Below the pieces are notes generated by a model. That model saw only the letters and a list, made by a program, of their open reading frames with translations, was not told the origin of the DNA and made no database searches. Both the position numbers and the translations under genes were made by a program. Source: JACJXW01 sp964418125 (lineage in GTDB: Bacteria > Bacteroidota > Bacteroidia > Chitinophagales > Saprospiraceae). Taken from it: 64,000 nucleotides of DNA. The DNA lies in the NCBI GenBank assembly GCA_964418125.1, contig CAYQKY010000010.1:1-64000 (forward strand). The letters run 5' to 3'. This document shows, one piece after another, positions 16,834 to 26,051 of the stretch. The first letter of the stretch is position 1; each line of letters starts with the position of its first letter.

Positions 16834-17673
16834 TCATTCCTTCCTTCCCTCCAAACGCCTCACCATCTCCATCAATTGCCCGGTTCTCTCCTCATTTACC
16901 GGCCGGGCCCAGTGGCCTTCGTCTTTGAGCCAGGACCCAACGATCACCCCGTCGCAATGCGGCCAGTACGATGCAATGTTCTCCGGGCGAATGCCGGAAC
17001 CTATCAGGATGGGAAGGCCGGAGGACTCCTTTGCGGCGCGCACTTCTTCCACCGAGGCGGCCTCCCCCGTAGCGGCGCCGCTGACGATGAGTCCGTCGCT
17101 GCGGAAAAACTCGGCGGCTTTGGCCGTTTCGGCCAGGCTCACATCGGAGGTGATCGCATGGGCGCTGTGCTTTTTTTTGATGTCTGTCATCACCAGTATG
17201 TCACCGGCCCCAATGGCGCGCCGGTAGCGAAGGAGTTCTCCGGCATCACTCTGTATTAGCCCTTCATCCGCAACATGGGCAAAGGTGAAACCCTCCGCGC
17301 GGATGAATTCCAGCCCGGCGGCCAGAGCGGCGGCCAATGCCTCCCTGTTGGCGCCCGCGAGTATCTGAATACCGCAAGGCAATGCGCAGGCCTGTTTGAC
17401 GGCAAGAGCCACCGCCGTCATCGCCGCCGTAATTTCCGGGCCCACCTGCCGCCGCAGATAGGGGGCATCGTGCATATTTTCTATCATAACAGCAGACAAG
17501 CCCAGGCGATGGAGGAGGCGAGCCTCATTTACTGCCTGTTCAATAATGGCGCCCATATTACCTCCGTAAGCGGGGGCGCCCGGCAGGGCCTGGACGTGGA
17601 TCATTCCGATTACCGGCTTTCGAGGGCCAAAGACATCCTTAAAAGTTGGCATGAGCAGTTCTGTTTTATCCAT
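16834..17673 (-). CDS. BtpA/SgcQ-family TIM-barrel protein
   Basis: The 279-residue product matches the BtpA family along its length: VIGMIHVQALPGAPAYGG, IENMHDAPY, AVKQACALPCGIQILAGAN, RAEGFTFAHVADEGLI, DIKKKHSAHAI, and DGLIVSGAATG near the C-terminal phosphate-site-like turn. BtpA is named for a cyanobacterial protein needed for photosystem I accumulation. In non-photosynthetic bacteria its reaction is unknown, and E. coli SgcQ is likewise uncharacterised. It is transcribed divergently from psuG (17791), 117 nt apart, which suggests a role in nucleoside or sugar-phosphate turnover. That link is inference. Start at ATG 17673 keeps the family's usual N-terminus. Confidence 0.88.
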   Translation of the reverse strand: MDKTELLMPTFKDVFGPRKPVIGMIHVQALPGAPAYGGNMGAIIEQAVNEARLLHRLGLSAVMIENMHDAPYLRRQVGPEITAAMTAVALAVKQACALPCGIQILAGANREALAAALAAGLEFIRAEGFTFAHVADEGLIQSDAGELLRYRRAIGAGDILVMTDIKKKHSAHAITSDVSLAETAKAAEFFRSDGLIVSGAATGEAASVEEVRAAKESSGLPILIGSGIRPENIASYWPHCDGVIVGSWLKDEGHWARPVNEERTGQLMEMVRRLEGRKE

Positions 17674-17790
17674 ATGCCAAAACCATCACATTCGATTATT
17701 TGCAAATCAATTGAACTTGAATATAAAATAATCCAACTTGATTTTTAACTTGTATCCGATCCTGGATGGAAAACATACTCCCAAAATACA

Positions 17791-18744
17791 ATGATCAATC
17801 ATTATCTGGACATTGCCCCCGAAGTGATGGACGCGCTTAAGGAAGGCCAACCCGTTGTTGCTTTGGAATCTACCATTATTTCTCACGGGATGCCTTATCC
17901 GCAGAATGCAGAGACGGCCCTACGGGTAGAACAGCAGGTCAGGGCAGGAGGGGCCGTTCCGGCTACCGCCGCCATTCTCGGCGGCCGCCTCAAGGCCGGC
18001 CTCAGCCCCAAAGAGATCGACTACCTGGGGGAGATGGGGCCGAAAATTGCCAAAGCTAGCCGCCGCGACATTCCCGTCCTGCTGGCCCGCGGCCAGGACG
18101 GGGCCACGACGGTGGCCTCCACGATGATCATTGCCCGCCTGGCCGGGATTTCCGTCTTCGCCACCGGCGGCATCGGAGGAGTGCACCGGGGCGCCGCCCA
18201 GACTATGGACATCTCAGCCGACCTGCAGGAGCTGGCGCGCACCAACGTGGCCGTCGTCTGCGCCGGCGCCAAGTCCATCCTCGACCTGGAGCTGACCCTG
18301 GAATATCTCGAAACCCACGGCGTGCCGGTGCTGGGATACCAGACCGATGAATTTCCCGCCTTCTACAGCCGGCACAGCGGCCTGCCGGTAGACTTCCAGG
18401 TGGAGGAAACCGGAGAAATCGCCAGAATGATGAAGGCGAAGTGGAGCCTGGGGCTGGACGGCGGCCTGATCGTGGCCAATCCCATTCCGGAGGCCTTTGC
18501 TATACGCTCCGAAAGCATCAACATCACCATCAGCCGGGCCATTGCGGAAGCGGAAGCCAAAGGAGTAAAAGGCAAAAACCTGACTCCGTTCCTGCTGGCG
18601 AAGATCGAAGCGCTCACCGAAGGAAAAAGCCTGGAATCCAATATACAACTGGTGCTCAATAATGCGGGGCTGGCCGCCAGGCTGGCCGCCGATTTCGCCG
18701 CGCTGGGGAGCAGGGTTGGCCCTCCGGTGGAAAAAAGGGGCTGA
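17791..18744 (+). CDS. psuG: pseudouridine-5'-phosphate glycosidase
   Basis: PsuG reversibly splits the C-C glycosidic bond of pseudouridine 5'-phosphate to uracil and ribose 5-phosphate in RNA breakdown. The 317-residue sequence carries family blocks from near the N-terminus: VVALESTIISHGMPYPQNAE, AILGGRLKAGLS, GATTVASTMIIARLAGI, FATGGIGGVHRGA, CAGAKSILDLELTLEYLET and NPIPEAFAIRSE. Length is normal. No psuK kinase is adjacent, so pseudouridine must be phosphorylated by an unlinked kinase or the substrate arrives as the phosphate. It is divergent from the BtpA gene. Confidence 0.96.
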   Translation: MINHYLDIAPEVMDALKEGQPVVALESTIISHGMPYPQNAETALRVEQQVRAGGAVPATAAILGGRLKAGLSPKEIDYLGEMGPKIAKASRRDIPVLLARGQDGATTVASTMIIARLAGISVFATGGIGGVHRGAAQTMDISADLQELARTNVAVVCAGAKSILDLELTLEYLETHGVPVLGYQTDEFPAFYSRHSGLPVDFQVEETGEIARMMKAKWSLGLDGGLIVANPIPEAFAIRSESINITISRAIAEAEAKGVKGKNLTPFLLAKIEALTEGKSLESNIQLVLNNAGLAARLAADFAALGSRVGPPVEKRG

Positions 18745-19086
18745 TGCCTTAATTCGATCCAAGGTTGTGGGGGGGGGCCTGGCATGGCAAGGAGAGCGTA
18801 AGCCGGCATTTTGCCCCCGTATTCATTTTGCCCCGTATCCGAAGCGTGAAATTTTCACGCCCCATATGAACTAAACCCTAAATTTTTCTCGTTCTACCTT
18901 TAACATTGCAGCCTTAAAAAAAAGGACAGTACACGAGAAAACTACCACAACGTACCGGAGAAGACATACTGGAGAGATACCGCACCGCTTTCACTTCCGT
19001 ACCCGTTTCGAATAACGCTACCCTCTGTGCTCGGACCCCGAGCCCTGATCGAACACCAGTTTCCCGTTAATAAAAAACCCCGCCCC
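18745..19086. other. intergenic region with a perfect palindrome
   Basis: The 342-nt gap between psuG and the SPOR-like gene contains GCGTGAAA-T-TTTCACGC (18844-18860), a perfect 17-nt palindrome that looks like an operator or small hairpin. It is about 100 nt past psuG and lacks a T-run. An in-frame GTG at 19027 would extend the next gene without improving it. Confidence 0.5.
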
Positions 19087-19890
19087 ATGTCAACCGCTTT
19101 GATCCTCCTGCTAAGCCTGCTGGCTACCATCGCGATGGGCTACTTCTTTGCCCGGATAACCGATCCATTCAACCGGGAACAGCAGCAACCTTCCCCTCCT
19201 CCGAACTATCCGCCTTACAATCCGGTGCTGTTTCAGCCCCCGCCCCCGGTACCGGAGCGGCAGCATTCCGCCCCTTCCGCCTGGCCCTTGATCATTCTCA
19301 CGGGGGCCGCCATACTGATTTACCTGGCCAGCGAAGTTGTTCCGGCTCAAAATGCCAACCGCCGTGCTCTTCGGAGTACGTCGGCTGTAGCATCACAAAA
19401 AGAGCCGGTGCAAATCGATTATCCTCCTCCCACCGGCCCGGTATACCACCTTCCGGAAACGAAAGACAGGGCATATACCCCTCCAAAACAATTCGTTCCG
19501 CGCACCAGCGCGCCTGCTCCTTTAGAAGACGACAAGGCCGTAGACACCTACCAGGATTCTTCCGGGAAAATTGACGGGGCAGTTTCCGGAAATACTGCTG
19601 TTCCCGACTATAACAAGGGATACGGCGTTCAGCTGTTTGCCCAGGAGAAGAGGGGGTGGGAAGAGGCCCATGCCCGCCGGGTACTCGATGAAAACCCGGG
19701 GCGCCTGTTGCTGGCCGCTACCGGTTATACTGCCGGCCGGACACCGGTAAGGAAGTTCATACTCGGCGCCTTTGATTCCAAAGCGGAAGCGGAAAGGGCC
19801 GCCCTCCGCCTGAGGAAAGAATTCCCCGGCGTGTTCCCGGTTGAACTTTCAAAGCTGGGTAAGGTGGAAAGGTACTGGCTTTATCCGTAG
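19087..19890 (+). CDS. membrane-anchored SPOR-like domain protein
   Basis: From ATG 19087 the product has 267 residues. The first transmembrane helix is at residues 4-20 (ALILLLSLLATIAMGYF), followed by a Pro-rich segment and a second hydrophobic stretch near residues 78-95 (WPLIILTGAAILIYLA). A long Pro/Ser/Thr linker leads to a C-terminal domain of about 80 residues resembling SPOR: YGVQLFAQEKRGW, then KFILGAFDSKAEAERAALRL and FPGVFPVEL. SPOR domains bind denuded glycan strands at division sites. Unusually, two membrane spans would place the SPOR domain on the same side as the N-terminus unless the second stretch is not inserted. Function in cell division is inference. Confidence 0.7.
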   Translation: MSTALILLLSLLATIAMGYFFARITDPFNREQQQPSPPPNYPPYNPVLFQPPPPVPERQHSAPSAWPLIILTGAAILIYLASEVVPAQNANRRALRSTSAVASQKEPVQIDYPPPTGPVYHLPETKDRAYTPPKQFVPRTSAPAPLEDDKAVDTYQDSSGKIDGAVSGNTAVPDYNKGYGVQLFAQEKRGWEEAHARRVLDENPGRLLLAATGYTAGRTPVRKFILGAFDSKAEAERAALRLRKEFPGVFPVELSKLGKVERYWLYP

Positions 19891-20070
19891 GGTGCCAGGA
19901 ACGAAGTTCCTGCGCAGTTATTGGTTGCTGGTTCCCGTCTCTTCGAGCCGGGTAAAATCGTTATGGTTCGGAGTCTAACCTATTGGGTGTCAGTAATAAC
20001 CAATAACAGCAGGAGGCCCCGGGCAGGCATAATAACTGCCCCGGAACTTCATTCCAAGGGCACTAGATTT
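19891..20070. repeat. cluster of three hairpins between convergent genes
   Basis: CAGGAAC-gaa-GTTCCTG (19896-19912) is a perfect short hairpin just after the SPOR-like gene. GTTATTGGTT (19917-19926) pairs with AACCAATAAC (19998-20007). GGGCAG (20021-20026) pairs with CTGCCC (20036-20041). Together they fill the 180-nt gap before the prfC stop and probably include termination signals for both genes. The ATTGGTTATT/GTTATTGGTT arm recurs at 35431-35538. Confidence 0.55.
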
Positions 20071-21651
20071 CTAAAATTCGCTCTTAAAGTGAAACTCCAC
20101 CCTGGGGTGGTTTTCCCGGGCCATTTTCAGGCTCCAGGCGGATTCGGCGAGGTAGACCAGTTGGCCGTGCTTATCGCGGGCGATGTCTTTGCGGCGGCGG
20201 TCCAGGAATTCTTTCAGGGCCTTGCCGTCCTCGCAGGTGATCCAGCAGGCTTTGTAGAGGTTCAGGGGCTCATAAGAGCATCGCGCCCCGTATTCGTGTT
20301 CCAGGCGGTATTGAATGACGTCGAACTGCAGAGCGCCTACCGTTCCAATGATCTTTCTGCCGTTATCTTCCTTGATGAACAATTGAGCGACCCCTTCGTC
20401 CATCAGTTGTTCCAGCCCTTTGTCCAGCTGCTTGTATTTCATCGGGTCGGCATTATTGACGTACCGGAACTGCTCGGGGGAGAAGCTGGGAATGCCTTTA
20501 AAATGTAGGACTTCCCCTTCCGTAACGGTATCCCCGATCTTGAAATTACCGGAATCATACAGGCCGATGACGTCGCCGGGAAAGGCCTCGTCAATCACCA
20601 TTTTCTTATCGGCCATGAAGCTGGTAGGGTTGGCGAATTTCATCTTTCGGTTCTGGCGGACGTGCAGGTAGTTGGTATTGCGCTGAAACTTGCCCGAACA
20701 CACCCGAAGGAAGGCGATGCGGTCCCGGTGTTTGGGGTCCATATTGGCGTGGATCTTGAAGACGAAGCCGGCAAACTGATCCTCCCCGGGGTTGACCAGC
20801 CGCTCCTCGGTAATGCGCGGCAGGGGCGCCGGAGCGATCTCGACGAAGCAATCAAGGAGTTCGCGGACGCCGAAGTTGTTGATGGCGCTACCGAAGAATA
20901 CCGGAGACAGTTCGCCTTCGAGGTAGGCCTGCCGGTCGAGGGGAGGATAGACCTCTTCGACCATGCGGACTTCTTCGCGCAACTCCTCAGCGGCGGCCTT
21001 TCCGACGTGCTTTTCCAGTTCTTCGCTCTTGAGGCCCGTGATCTCGATGGTATCTTCTTCCTTCTGTTTGCCGTGGGGCCGGAAAAGCACCAGTTTCTGT
21101 TCATACAGGCTGTAAACGCCTTTAAAGCGCTGCCCCATGCCGATAGGCCAGCTCAGCGGGCGGACGGTGAGGCCCAGTTTTTGCTCCAGTTCGTCGAGCA
21201 GGTCGAAGGCGTCGAGCCCTTCGCGGTCCAGTTTATTGATGAAAACCATGATGGGGGTTTTCCGCATCCGGCATACTTCCACCAGTTTTTCCGTCTGCGC
21301 CTCCACCCCCTTGGCCACGTCGATGACGACGATGACGCTGTCTACGGCGGTGAGCGTGCGGTAGGTATCCTCTGCGAAGTCCTGGTGTCCGGGAGTATCG
21401 AGGATATTGATCTTCAACCCGCGGTATTCGAAGGCCATGACCGAGGTGGCCACCGAGATGCCCCGCTGGCGTTCGATCTCCATAAAGTCAGAGGTAGCGC
21501 TGCGCTTGATCTTGTTGGATTTTACGGCGCCGGCAACCTGGATAGCGCCTCCGAACAGCAGGAGTTTTTCGGTAAGGGTGGTCTTACCGGCGTCCGGGTG
21601 GCTGATAATGCCGAAAGTGCGCCGCTTTTGTATTTCCTTGAGGACTTTCAT
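20071..21651 (-). CDS. prfC: peptide chain release factor 3
   Basis: RF3 is the translational GTPase that removes RF1/RF2 from the ribosome after termination. The 526-residue protein has all G motifs: SHPDAGKTT (about 17-25), switch I RGISVATSV, DTPGHQDF, and NKLDRE. The later blocks fit RF3 rather than EF-G: FAGFVFKIHANMDPKHRDR, FANPTSFMA, and VGALQFDVIQYRLEHEYG. Length matches the family. A TACCTTTG -7 box lies about 32 nt upstream of the start. It is divergent from the antiporter gene at 21927. Confidence 0.97.
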   Translation of the reverse strand: MKVLKEIQKRRTFGIISHPDAGKTTLTEKLLLFGGAIQVAGAVKSNKIKRSATSDFMEIERQRGISVATSVMAFEYRGLKINILDTPGHQDFAEDTYRTLTAVDSVIVVIDVAKGVEAQTEKLVEVCRMRKTPIMVFINKLDREGLDAFDLLDELEQKLGLTVRPLSWPIGMGQRFKGVYSLYEQKLVLFRPHGKQKEEDTIEITGLKSEELEKHVGKAAAEELREEVRMVEEVYPPLDRQAYLEGELSPVFFGSAINNFGVRELLDCFVEIAPAPLPRITEERLVNPGEDQFAGFVFKIHANMDPKHRDRIAFLRVCSGKFQRNTNYLHVRQNRKMKFANPTSFMADKKMVIDEAFPGDVIGLYDSGNFKIGDTVTEGEVLHFKGIPSFSPEQFRYVNNADPMKYKQLDKGLEQLMDEGVAQLFIKEDNGRKIIGTVGALQFDVIQYRLEHEYGARCSYEPLNLYKACWITCEDGKALKEFLDRRRKDIARDKHGQLVYLAESAWSLKMARENHPRVEFHFKSEF

Positions 21652-21682
21652 CTATTCTTTTTGGTTCTTTTTTTTCAGCCTG

Positions 21683-21690
21683 CAAAGGTA
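21683..21690 (-). promoter_or_regulatory. -7 box (TACCTTTG) of prfC
   Basis: The minus-strand reading of 21690-21683 is TACCTTTG, an exact match to TAnnTTTG. The -33 TTG is not at the ideal distance. The predicted leader is about 25 nt. Confidence 0.55.
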
Positions 21691-21926
21691 AGGAATTCAG
21701 GCAAATGTGAATAATGATTGTTAATTGCCGGAGGCCGGGCTGGCGGCAATGCCTGCTTTTCGGGTAAACTATGTTTTGAAACAGCCGTTACCGTTAAAAA
21801 GGTTCCTGTTGTCAATGGGTGTACAAAGCACTGAAAGATATTGGTTATATTGTGTAGGCTTTACTTGTGCTTTCAATAGCGGGTATATCATTGGCCACAT
21901 TGGCCCGGATTAACCAACTAAACTAG

Positions 21927-23783
21927 ATGTTCGAACTTGCTGGAATAATCATTCTGGGTATCCTTTCGCAGTGGGCCGCCTGGCGGATTCGCGTGCCGGC
22001 CATCCTGCCGCTGATCCTTACCGGCCTGGCGGTAGGGCCTCTGTCTACCTTTTTCACAGCAGATGGGGAAAAGCTGATAGAGCCCATCTACCGGGCGAAA
22101 GTGGATGGCCTGGGGATCTTTCCGGACAAGTACCTGTTTTCCTTTGTTTCCCTGGCCATCGGGGTCATCCTGTTTGAAGGGGGGCTGACGCTGAAACGGC
22201 GGGAGATCTCGGGTGTGGGGCCGGCGATACTCAAGCTGATCACCCTCGGGCCCATCGCCACTTTTATCGGGGGAGGCCTGGCCGCCCATTTTATCCTTGG
22301 TTTGAACTGGCCGATCTCTTTTTTGTTCGGCGCTCTGGTTATCGTTACCGGGCCGACGGTTATTGCTCCGATCCTGCAGAACATCCCCCTCAACCGCAAT
22401 GTGTCGACGGTGCTCAAATGGGAAGGCATTCTTATAGACCCTATAGGGGCGCTGGCCGCCGTACTGGTTTTCGAATTCATCCGCTCCGCCCAGGGCGGGG
22501 GAGAGTTTACCGCTCACGCGTTTATTACCTTCTTCCAGATCATTATGACCGGTTTGTCTTTGGGAGCCCTGGCGGCGGTCGCCCTGTATCAGCTGATCAA
22601 AGCCGAACTAGTTCCCAATTATCTGCTCAATGTGTTCACTCTGGCGTTTGTGCTGGGCTTATTCATCTTTTCGGACCTGCTGGCCCATGAGTCCGGCCTG
22701 TTGTCCGTAGTGGTGATGGGGATGGTAATGGGGAACCTCGACGTGCCGAGGTTGAAGGAGATCCTCTCCTTTAAGGAATCGCTGAGCGTATTGCTGATCT
22801 CCATCCTGTTCATCATCCTCGCTGCCAATATTGATATGGAGGACATCAACATCATCCTCAACGACTGGCGGGCCCTCGCCCTGTTCGGCGTCGTGGTGTT
22901 TTTCCTGCGGCCGCTGGGCGTGTTCATCAGTACCTGGAAGTCTGAGTTGAGATTAACCGAAAAGATCTTCATTTCCTGGGTCGGGCCCCGGGGGATCGTC
23001 GCCGCCGGTATCGCTTCCCTGTTCGGAATAACATTGACCTCGGAAACCCCGCCGGTACCGGATGCCGAGTTCCTGGTGCCTCTGGTATTTATGATCGTAC
23101 TGGGCACTGTCCTGCTCAATGCTACGACGGCAAGAGCGGTCGCCAAGGCACTGAAGGTCACTCAGGATGCATCGGAAGGCATCCTCATCATCGGGGCCAA
23201 CGGAGCAGCACGGATCATCGGGAAGTACCTGCAGAATAATAACCGCCACGTCGTGCTGATCGACAATAATGAAAGCAGCATCAGAAAGGCCAAAGATGCC
23301 GGCCTGGAAGCCTTCATGGTCAACATTTATACCGATGACCTGGGAGAACAATTCGAACTGCTGGATATGGGATATATGGTTGCCATGACCAGTAGCGCAG
23401 ATGTCAATCAATATGCCGTGCGTAAGTATCAGAAAATATTCGGAGAGAACGGCACTTTCCGCCTTGTGACCCCGGAAGAACTGAAAAAGAGCCGGCGCGA
23501 ATTGCCGCAACAGGGCATTTTTTCCTATACCGATGATTTCCTCAACCTCAACGAGGTAGCGCGGGATTACCCCCTTGTCCATGAGGTGAATGTTGCGGAT
23601 AAGGAAGAACTGAAGGCCCTGGCCGGAGAGACGGCAAAAAATTCAGATACCGTCCCGCTCTTTATCAAAACCGATACCGGCTCACTGGAGGTCATCCCTC
23701 CCAACCTGGATGACATTGATGTTGCCGAGAATTTCCAGCTGGTATATCTCGGGAAAAAACTGGAAGAAACCCCGGTGTCCTGA
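21927..23783 (+). CDS. CPA1-type sodium/proton antiporter with C-terminal TrkA-N domain
   Basis: The 618-residue inner-membrane transporter exchanges monovalent cations for protons. The first roughly 410 residues are about 12-13 hydrophobic helices of the NhaP/KefB type, beginning MFELAGIIILGILSQWAAW and including VGPRGIVAAGIASLFG. A cytosolic Rossmann (TrkA-N/RCK) domain follows from about 415: GILIIGANGAARIIGKYL, VVLIDNNESSI, then TSSADVNQYAVRK. Its GxGxxG equivalent reads GANGAAR. A tail of about 80 residues follows. The RCK domain suggests gating by nucleotides or K+. It is divergent from prfC across 275 nt. The exact ion preference cannot be told. Confidence 0.92.
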   Translation: MFELAGIIILGILSQWAAWRIRVPAILPLILTGLAVGPLSTFFTADGEKLIEPIYRAKVDGLGIFPDKYLFSFVSLAIGVILFEGGLTLKRREISGVGPAILKLITLGPIATFIGGGLAAHFILGLNWPISFLFGALVIVTGPTVIAPILQNIPLNRNVSTVLKWEGILIDPIGALAAVLVFEFIRSAQGGGEFTAHAFITFFQIIMTGLSLGALAAVALYQLIKAELVPNYLLNVFTLAFVLGLFIFSDLLAHESGLLSVVVMGMVMGNLDVPRLKEILSFKESLSVLLISILFIILAANIDMEDINIILNDWRALALFGVVVFFLRPLGVFISTWKSELRLTEKIFISWVGPRGIVAAGIASLFGITLTSETPPVPDAEFLVPLVFMIVLGTVLLNATTARAVAKALKVTQDASEGILIIGANGAARIIGKYLQNNNRHVVLIDNNESSIRKAKDAGLEAFMVNIYTDDLGEQFELLDMGYMVAMTSSADVNQYAVRKYQKIFGENGTFRLVTPEELKKSRRELPQQGIFSYTDDFLNLNEVARDYPLVHEVNVADKEELKALAGETAKNSDTVPLFIKTDTGSLEVIPPNLDDIDVAENFQLVYLGKKLEETPVS

Positions 23784-24169
23784 ACTTCCCGCCGCCTTTT
23801 TCACAGTATGCAAAAAAAAGGCTTCGTTAAGAACAATTTTTTTTGGACGCTGTTTCTTTGTAAGCTTTACTATTATTTAACTGGCCATTACTACTATTAA
23901 AGAGAATATCGCCATTGTACGTATAAAGAGGTTTTAAAATTGCGATTCTTTTATTAACCGGGCATTTTCAACCCGGTTAGAATTCGCATGGTGACTGAGG
24001 CTTTTTCAGGAGAGGTTATTCAAAGCCTCTCCTTTTTTTTGGGATCAGGCGGGGGTTTATTTCTGATTTTTTTGAAGAAAACTTTTCTAATCCAGAGTAA
24101 ACCTCTTATTTTAAAAGGCTGTTACCTTAAATAGCCTTCATTATTTCATAAAATCACCTCCTCCTCACC
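23784..24169 (+). other. structured leader or small RNA region upstream of the SulP gene
   Basis: The 386-nt gap contains TAACCGGG/CCCGGTTA (23955-23962 with 23972-23979, 9-nt loop), flanked by weaker GCGA-TTCT/AGAATTCGC pairing that extends the stem. It is followed by a strong terminator (24008-24040) whose 3' arm can alternatively pair with GAGGCTTT at 23997-24004. The stretch 24041-24169 is AT-rich with no TAnnTTTG box. The arrangement fits an attenuator for the SulP gene, a small RNA, or a late terminator for the antiporter gene. Confidence 0.5.
24008..24040 (+). terminator. strong rho-independent terminator with alternative antiterminator pairing
   Basis: AGGAGAGG (24008-24015) and CCTCTCCT (24026-24033) form a perfect 8-bp stem with a 10-nt loop followed by eight T. 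GAGGCTTT (23997-24004) is perfectly complementary to AAAGCCTC (24022-24029), which shares CCTC with the terminator arm, so the two stems exclude each other. Confidence 0.75.
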
Positions 24170-25957
24170 ATGCTGAACATCCTGAAATTTGACTTTTCCA
24201 ACTTAAAAGGCGATTTTTTCGGCGGCCTCACGGCGGGTATTGTAGCCCTTCCACTTGCCCTTGCATTTGGTGAGCAGACCGAAATGGGCGCTATTGCCGG
24301 CTTGTACGGTGCGATCGCCATCGGTGTGCTGGCGGCCATTTTTGGTGGGACACCAACGCAGATCAGCGGCCCGACCGCTCCGATGACGGTCGTTTCGGCG
24401 GTGGTCATTGCCGATGCCATTGCCTATGCCGGCAGCCTGGAGACTGCTTTCCCGATCATTATCGCCACTTTTTTTCTGGCCGGTGCTCTGGAATCCCTGC
24501 TAGGCATATTCCGCCTGGGGAAATACGTGAAGTACATACCATACCCTGTAGTTTCGGGCTTTATGAGCGGGATCGGGGTCATTATTGTGATCACCCAGAT
24601 CTTTCCCTTTTTCGGGATGTCTGCCCCGGAAGGCGGGCCGATGGGTACACTTCGTGCCATACATGAAATTCCGGAGATCGTCAACATCTATTCTGTTGGC
24701 GCCGCTATTATCACAATCGCAGTGATCTACCTGTTGCCCCGCGTCACGAGGGTGGTGCCCAGCACCCTGGCCGCACTTATCGTGGTTTCCCTAATAGCAT
24801 TTTTCCTTCTGCCCTCCGGGAGTGTGCTGCGGCTCAACTCCGGCGGGCCGATACCGACCGGCCTTCCTGAATTGCATCTGGGGTTCCTCGGCGTGTTTGC
24901 AGATATCAACCATATCGTGGTCATTTTCGAATATGCAGTAACCCTGGCTTTCCTCGGCGCCATTGATTCCCTGCTGACCTCCATTGTTGCCGATAATATA
25001 ACCAAGACGAAACACGACAGCGACCAGGAACTCATTGGGCAGGGGATCGGGAACATGGGGGCTGCGGTTATCGGCGGCCTGCCCGGCGCCGGCGCTACGA
25101 TGCGGACGGTGATCAATGCCAATGCCGGTGGCAAGACCAAGATCTCCGGGATCATCGCCGGCCTTTTCCTTCTGGTCGTGCTTCTGGGTATCGGTTCCCT
25201 GGTAGGGCATATCCCCAACGCAGTCCTGGCAGGTATTCTGATCACAGTTGGCATCGGGATCATCGATTATAAGGGCCTTCGCCACATTCGCTCGGTGCCC
25301 CGCTCCGATGCATTTGTCATGGTTGCCGTGATGCTGCTTACGGTTTTCGTCGACCTGCTGGTAGCAGTGGGCGCCGGTATGGTGCTCTCGGCCCTGTTGT
25401 TCATGAAGAAGATCTCCGATGTGGTGGAACACAAAACCAAATCGGCTCCCCTCAAGGATTTTGCCCGGGAGGTGCCCTGGAGAGATGAGGGCAGTATTAT
25501 TGATGAAGTGGGCGACCGCGTTTTCATCAAACACCTGGATGGGCCGCTGTTCTTTGGTTTTGCCTCCCGCTTCCAGGATATGGTCAAAGCACTGCCTAAA
25601 ATCCGGACAGTGGTGATCCGTATGGACCTGGTGCCCTACGTCGACCAGTCTGGCCTGTACGCTATGGAAGAAGCGGTTCAGGAGTTACAGGAGCAAGGTA
25701 TCCTGGTGGTATTTACCGGCCTGCAAGGCCAGCCTCTGGATATGTTTCGGGGAATCAATCTCGTTCCCGGACTGGTATCGGACGAATACCTCTTTGAAAC
25801 TTTCGAAGAATGCGTCAACTGGCTGAAGCCATTTATTAAAGATGAAAGCCTGCAGCGCCTGGCCGCAGAACAGTCTGACGGCAACGGAAGAAGAAAAGCG
25901 GAAAGGGAAGCGGCCAAGAGGAAACTCAAAGATCCGGGAGAATTTCGGGAAATGTAG
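24170..25957 (+). CDS. SulP-family anion transporter with STAS domain
   Basis: The 595-residue inner-membrane protein belongs to the SLC26/SulP family, which moves sulfate, bicarbonate or other anions. About 11-14 hydrophobic segments fill residues 20-420. Family blocks include GGLTAGIVALPLALAFG, TQISGPTAPMTVV and LGAIDSLLTSIVADN. The cytosolic STAS domain runs from about 450 to 560, with VPYVDQSGLYAMEEAV at its conserved loop. A basic tail rich in Arg, Lys and Glu ends the protein. The substrate is uncertain. Start ATG 24170 gives the family N-terminus. A structured leader lies upstream (23784-24169). Confidence 0.94.
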   Translation: MLNILKFDFSNLKGDFFGGLTAGIVALPLALAFGEQTEMGAIAGLYGAIAIGVLAAIFGGTPTQISGPTAPMTVVSAVVIADAIAYAGSLETAFPIIIATFFLAGALESLLGIFRLGKYVKYIPYPVVSGFMSGIGVIIVITQIFPFFGMSAPEGGPMGTLRAIHEIPEIVNIYSVGAAIITIAVIYLLPRVTRVVPSTLAALIVVSLIAFFLLPSGSVLRLNSGGPIPTGLPELHLGFLGVFADINHIVVIFEYAVTLAFLGAIDSLLTSIVADNITKTKHDSDQELIGQGIGNMGAAVIGGLPGAGATMRTVINANAGGKTKISGIIAGLFLLVVLLGIGSLVGHIPNAVLAGILITVGIGIIDYKGLRHIRSVPRSDAFVMVAVMLLTVFVDLLVAVGAGMVLSALLFMKKISDVVEHKTKSAPLKDFAREVPWRDEGSIIDEVGDRVFIKHLDGPLFFGFASRFQDMVKALPKIRTVVIRMDLVPYVDQSGLYAMEEAVQELQEQGILVVFTGLQGQPLDMFRGINLVPGLVSDEYLFETFEECVNWLKPFIKDESLQRLAAEQSDGNGRRKAEREAAKRKLKDPGEFREM

Positions 25958-26017
25958 CAATGCCAGTATTCACACCTGTTTTTTGATAGTAGTCCTCTCT
26001 GTTTTCAGATAAATACT

Positions 26018-26025
26018 TACATTTG
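26018..26025 (+). promoter_or_regulatory. -7 box (TACATTTG) of the TetR-family gene
   Basis: This is an exact TAnnTTTG match 26 nt before the ATG at 26052. No clear TTG is found at the ideal upstream distance. Confidence 0.5.
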
Positions 26026-26051
26026 AAAATAGTATAAATTCTGAGCGAGCT

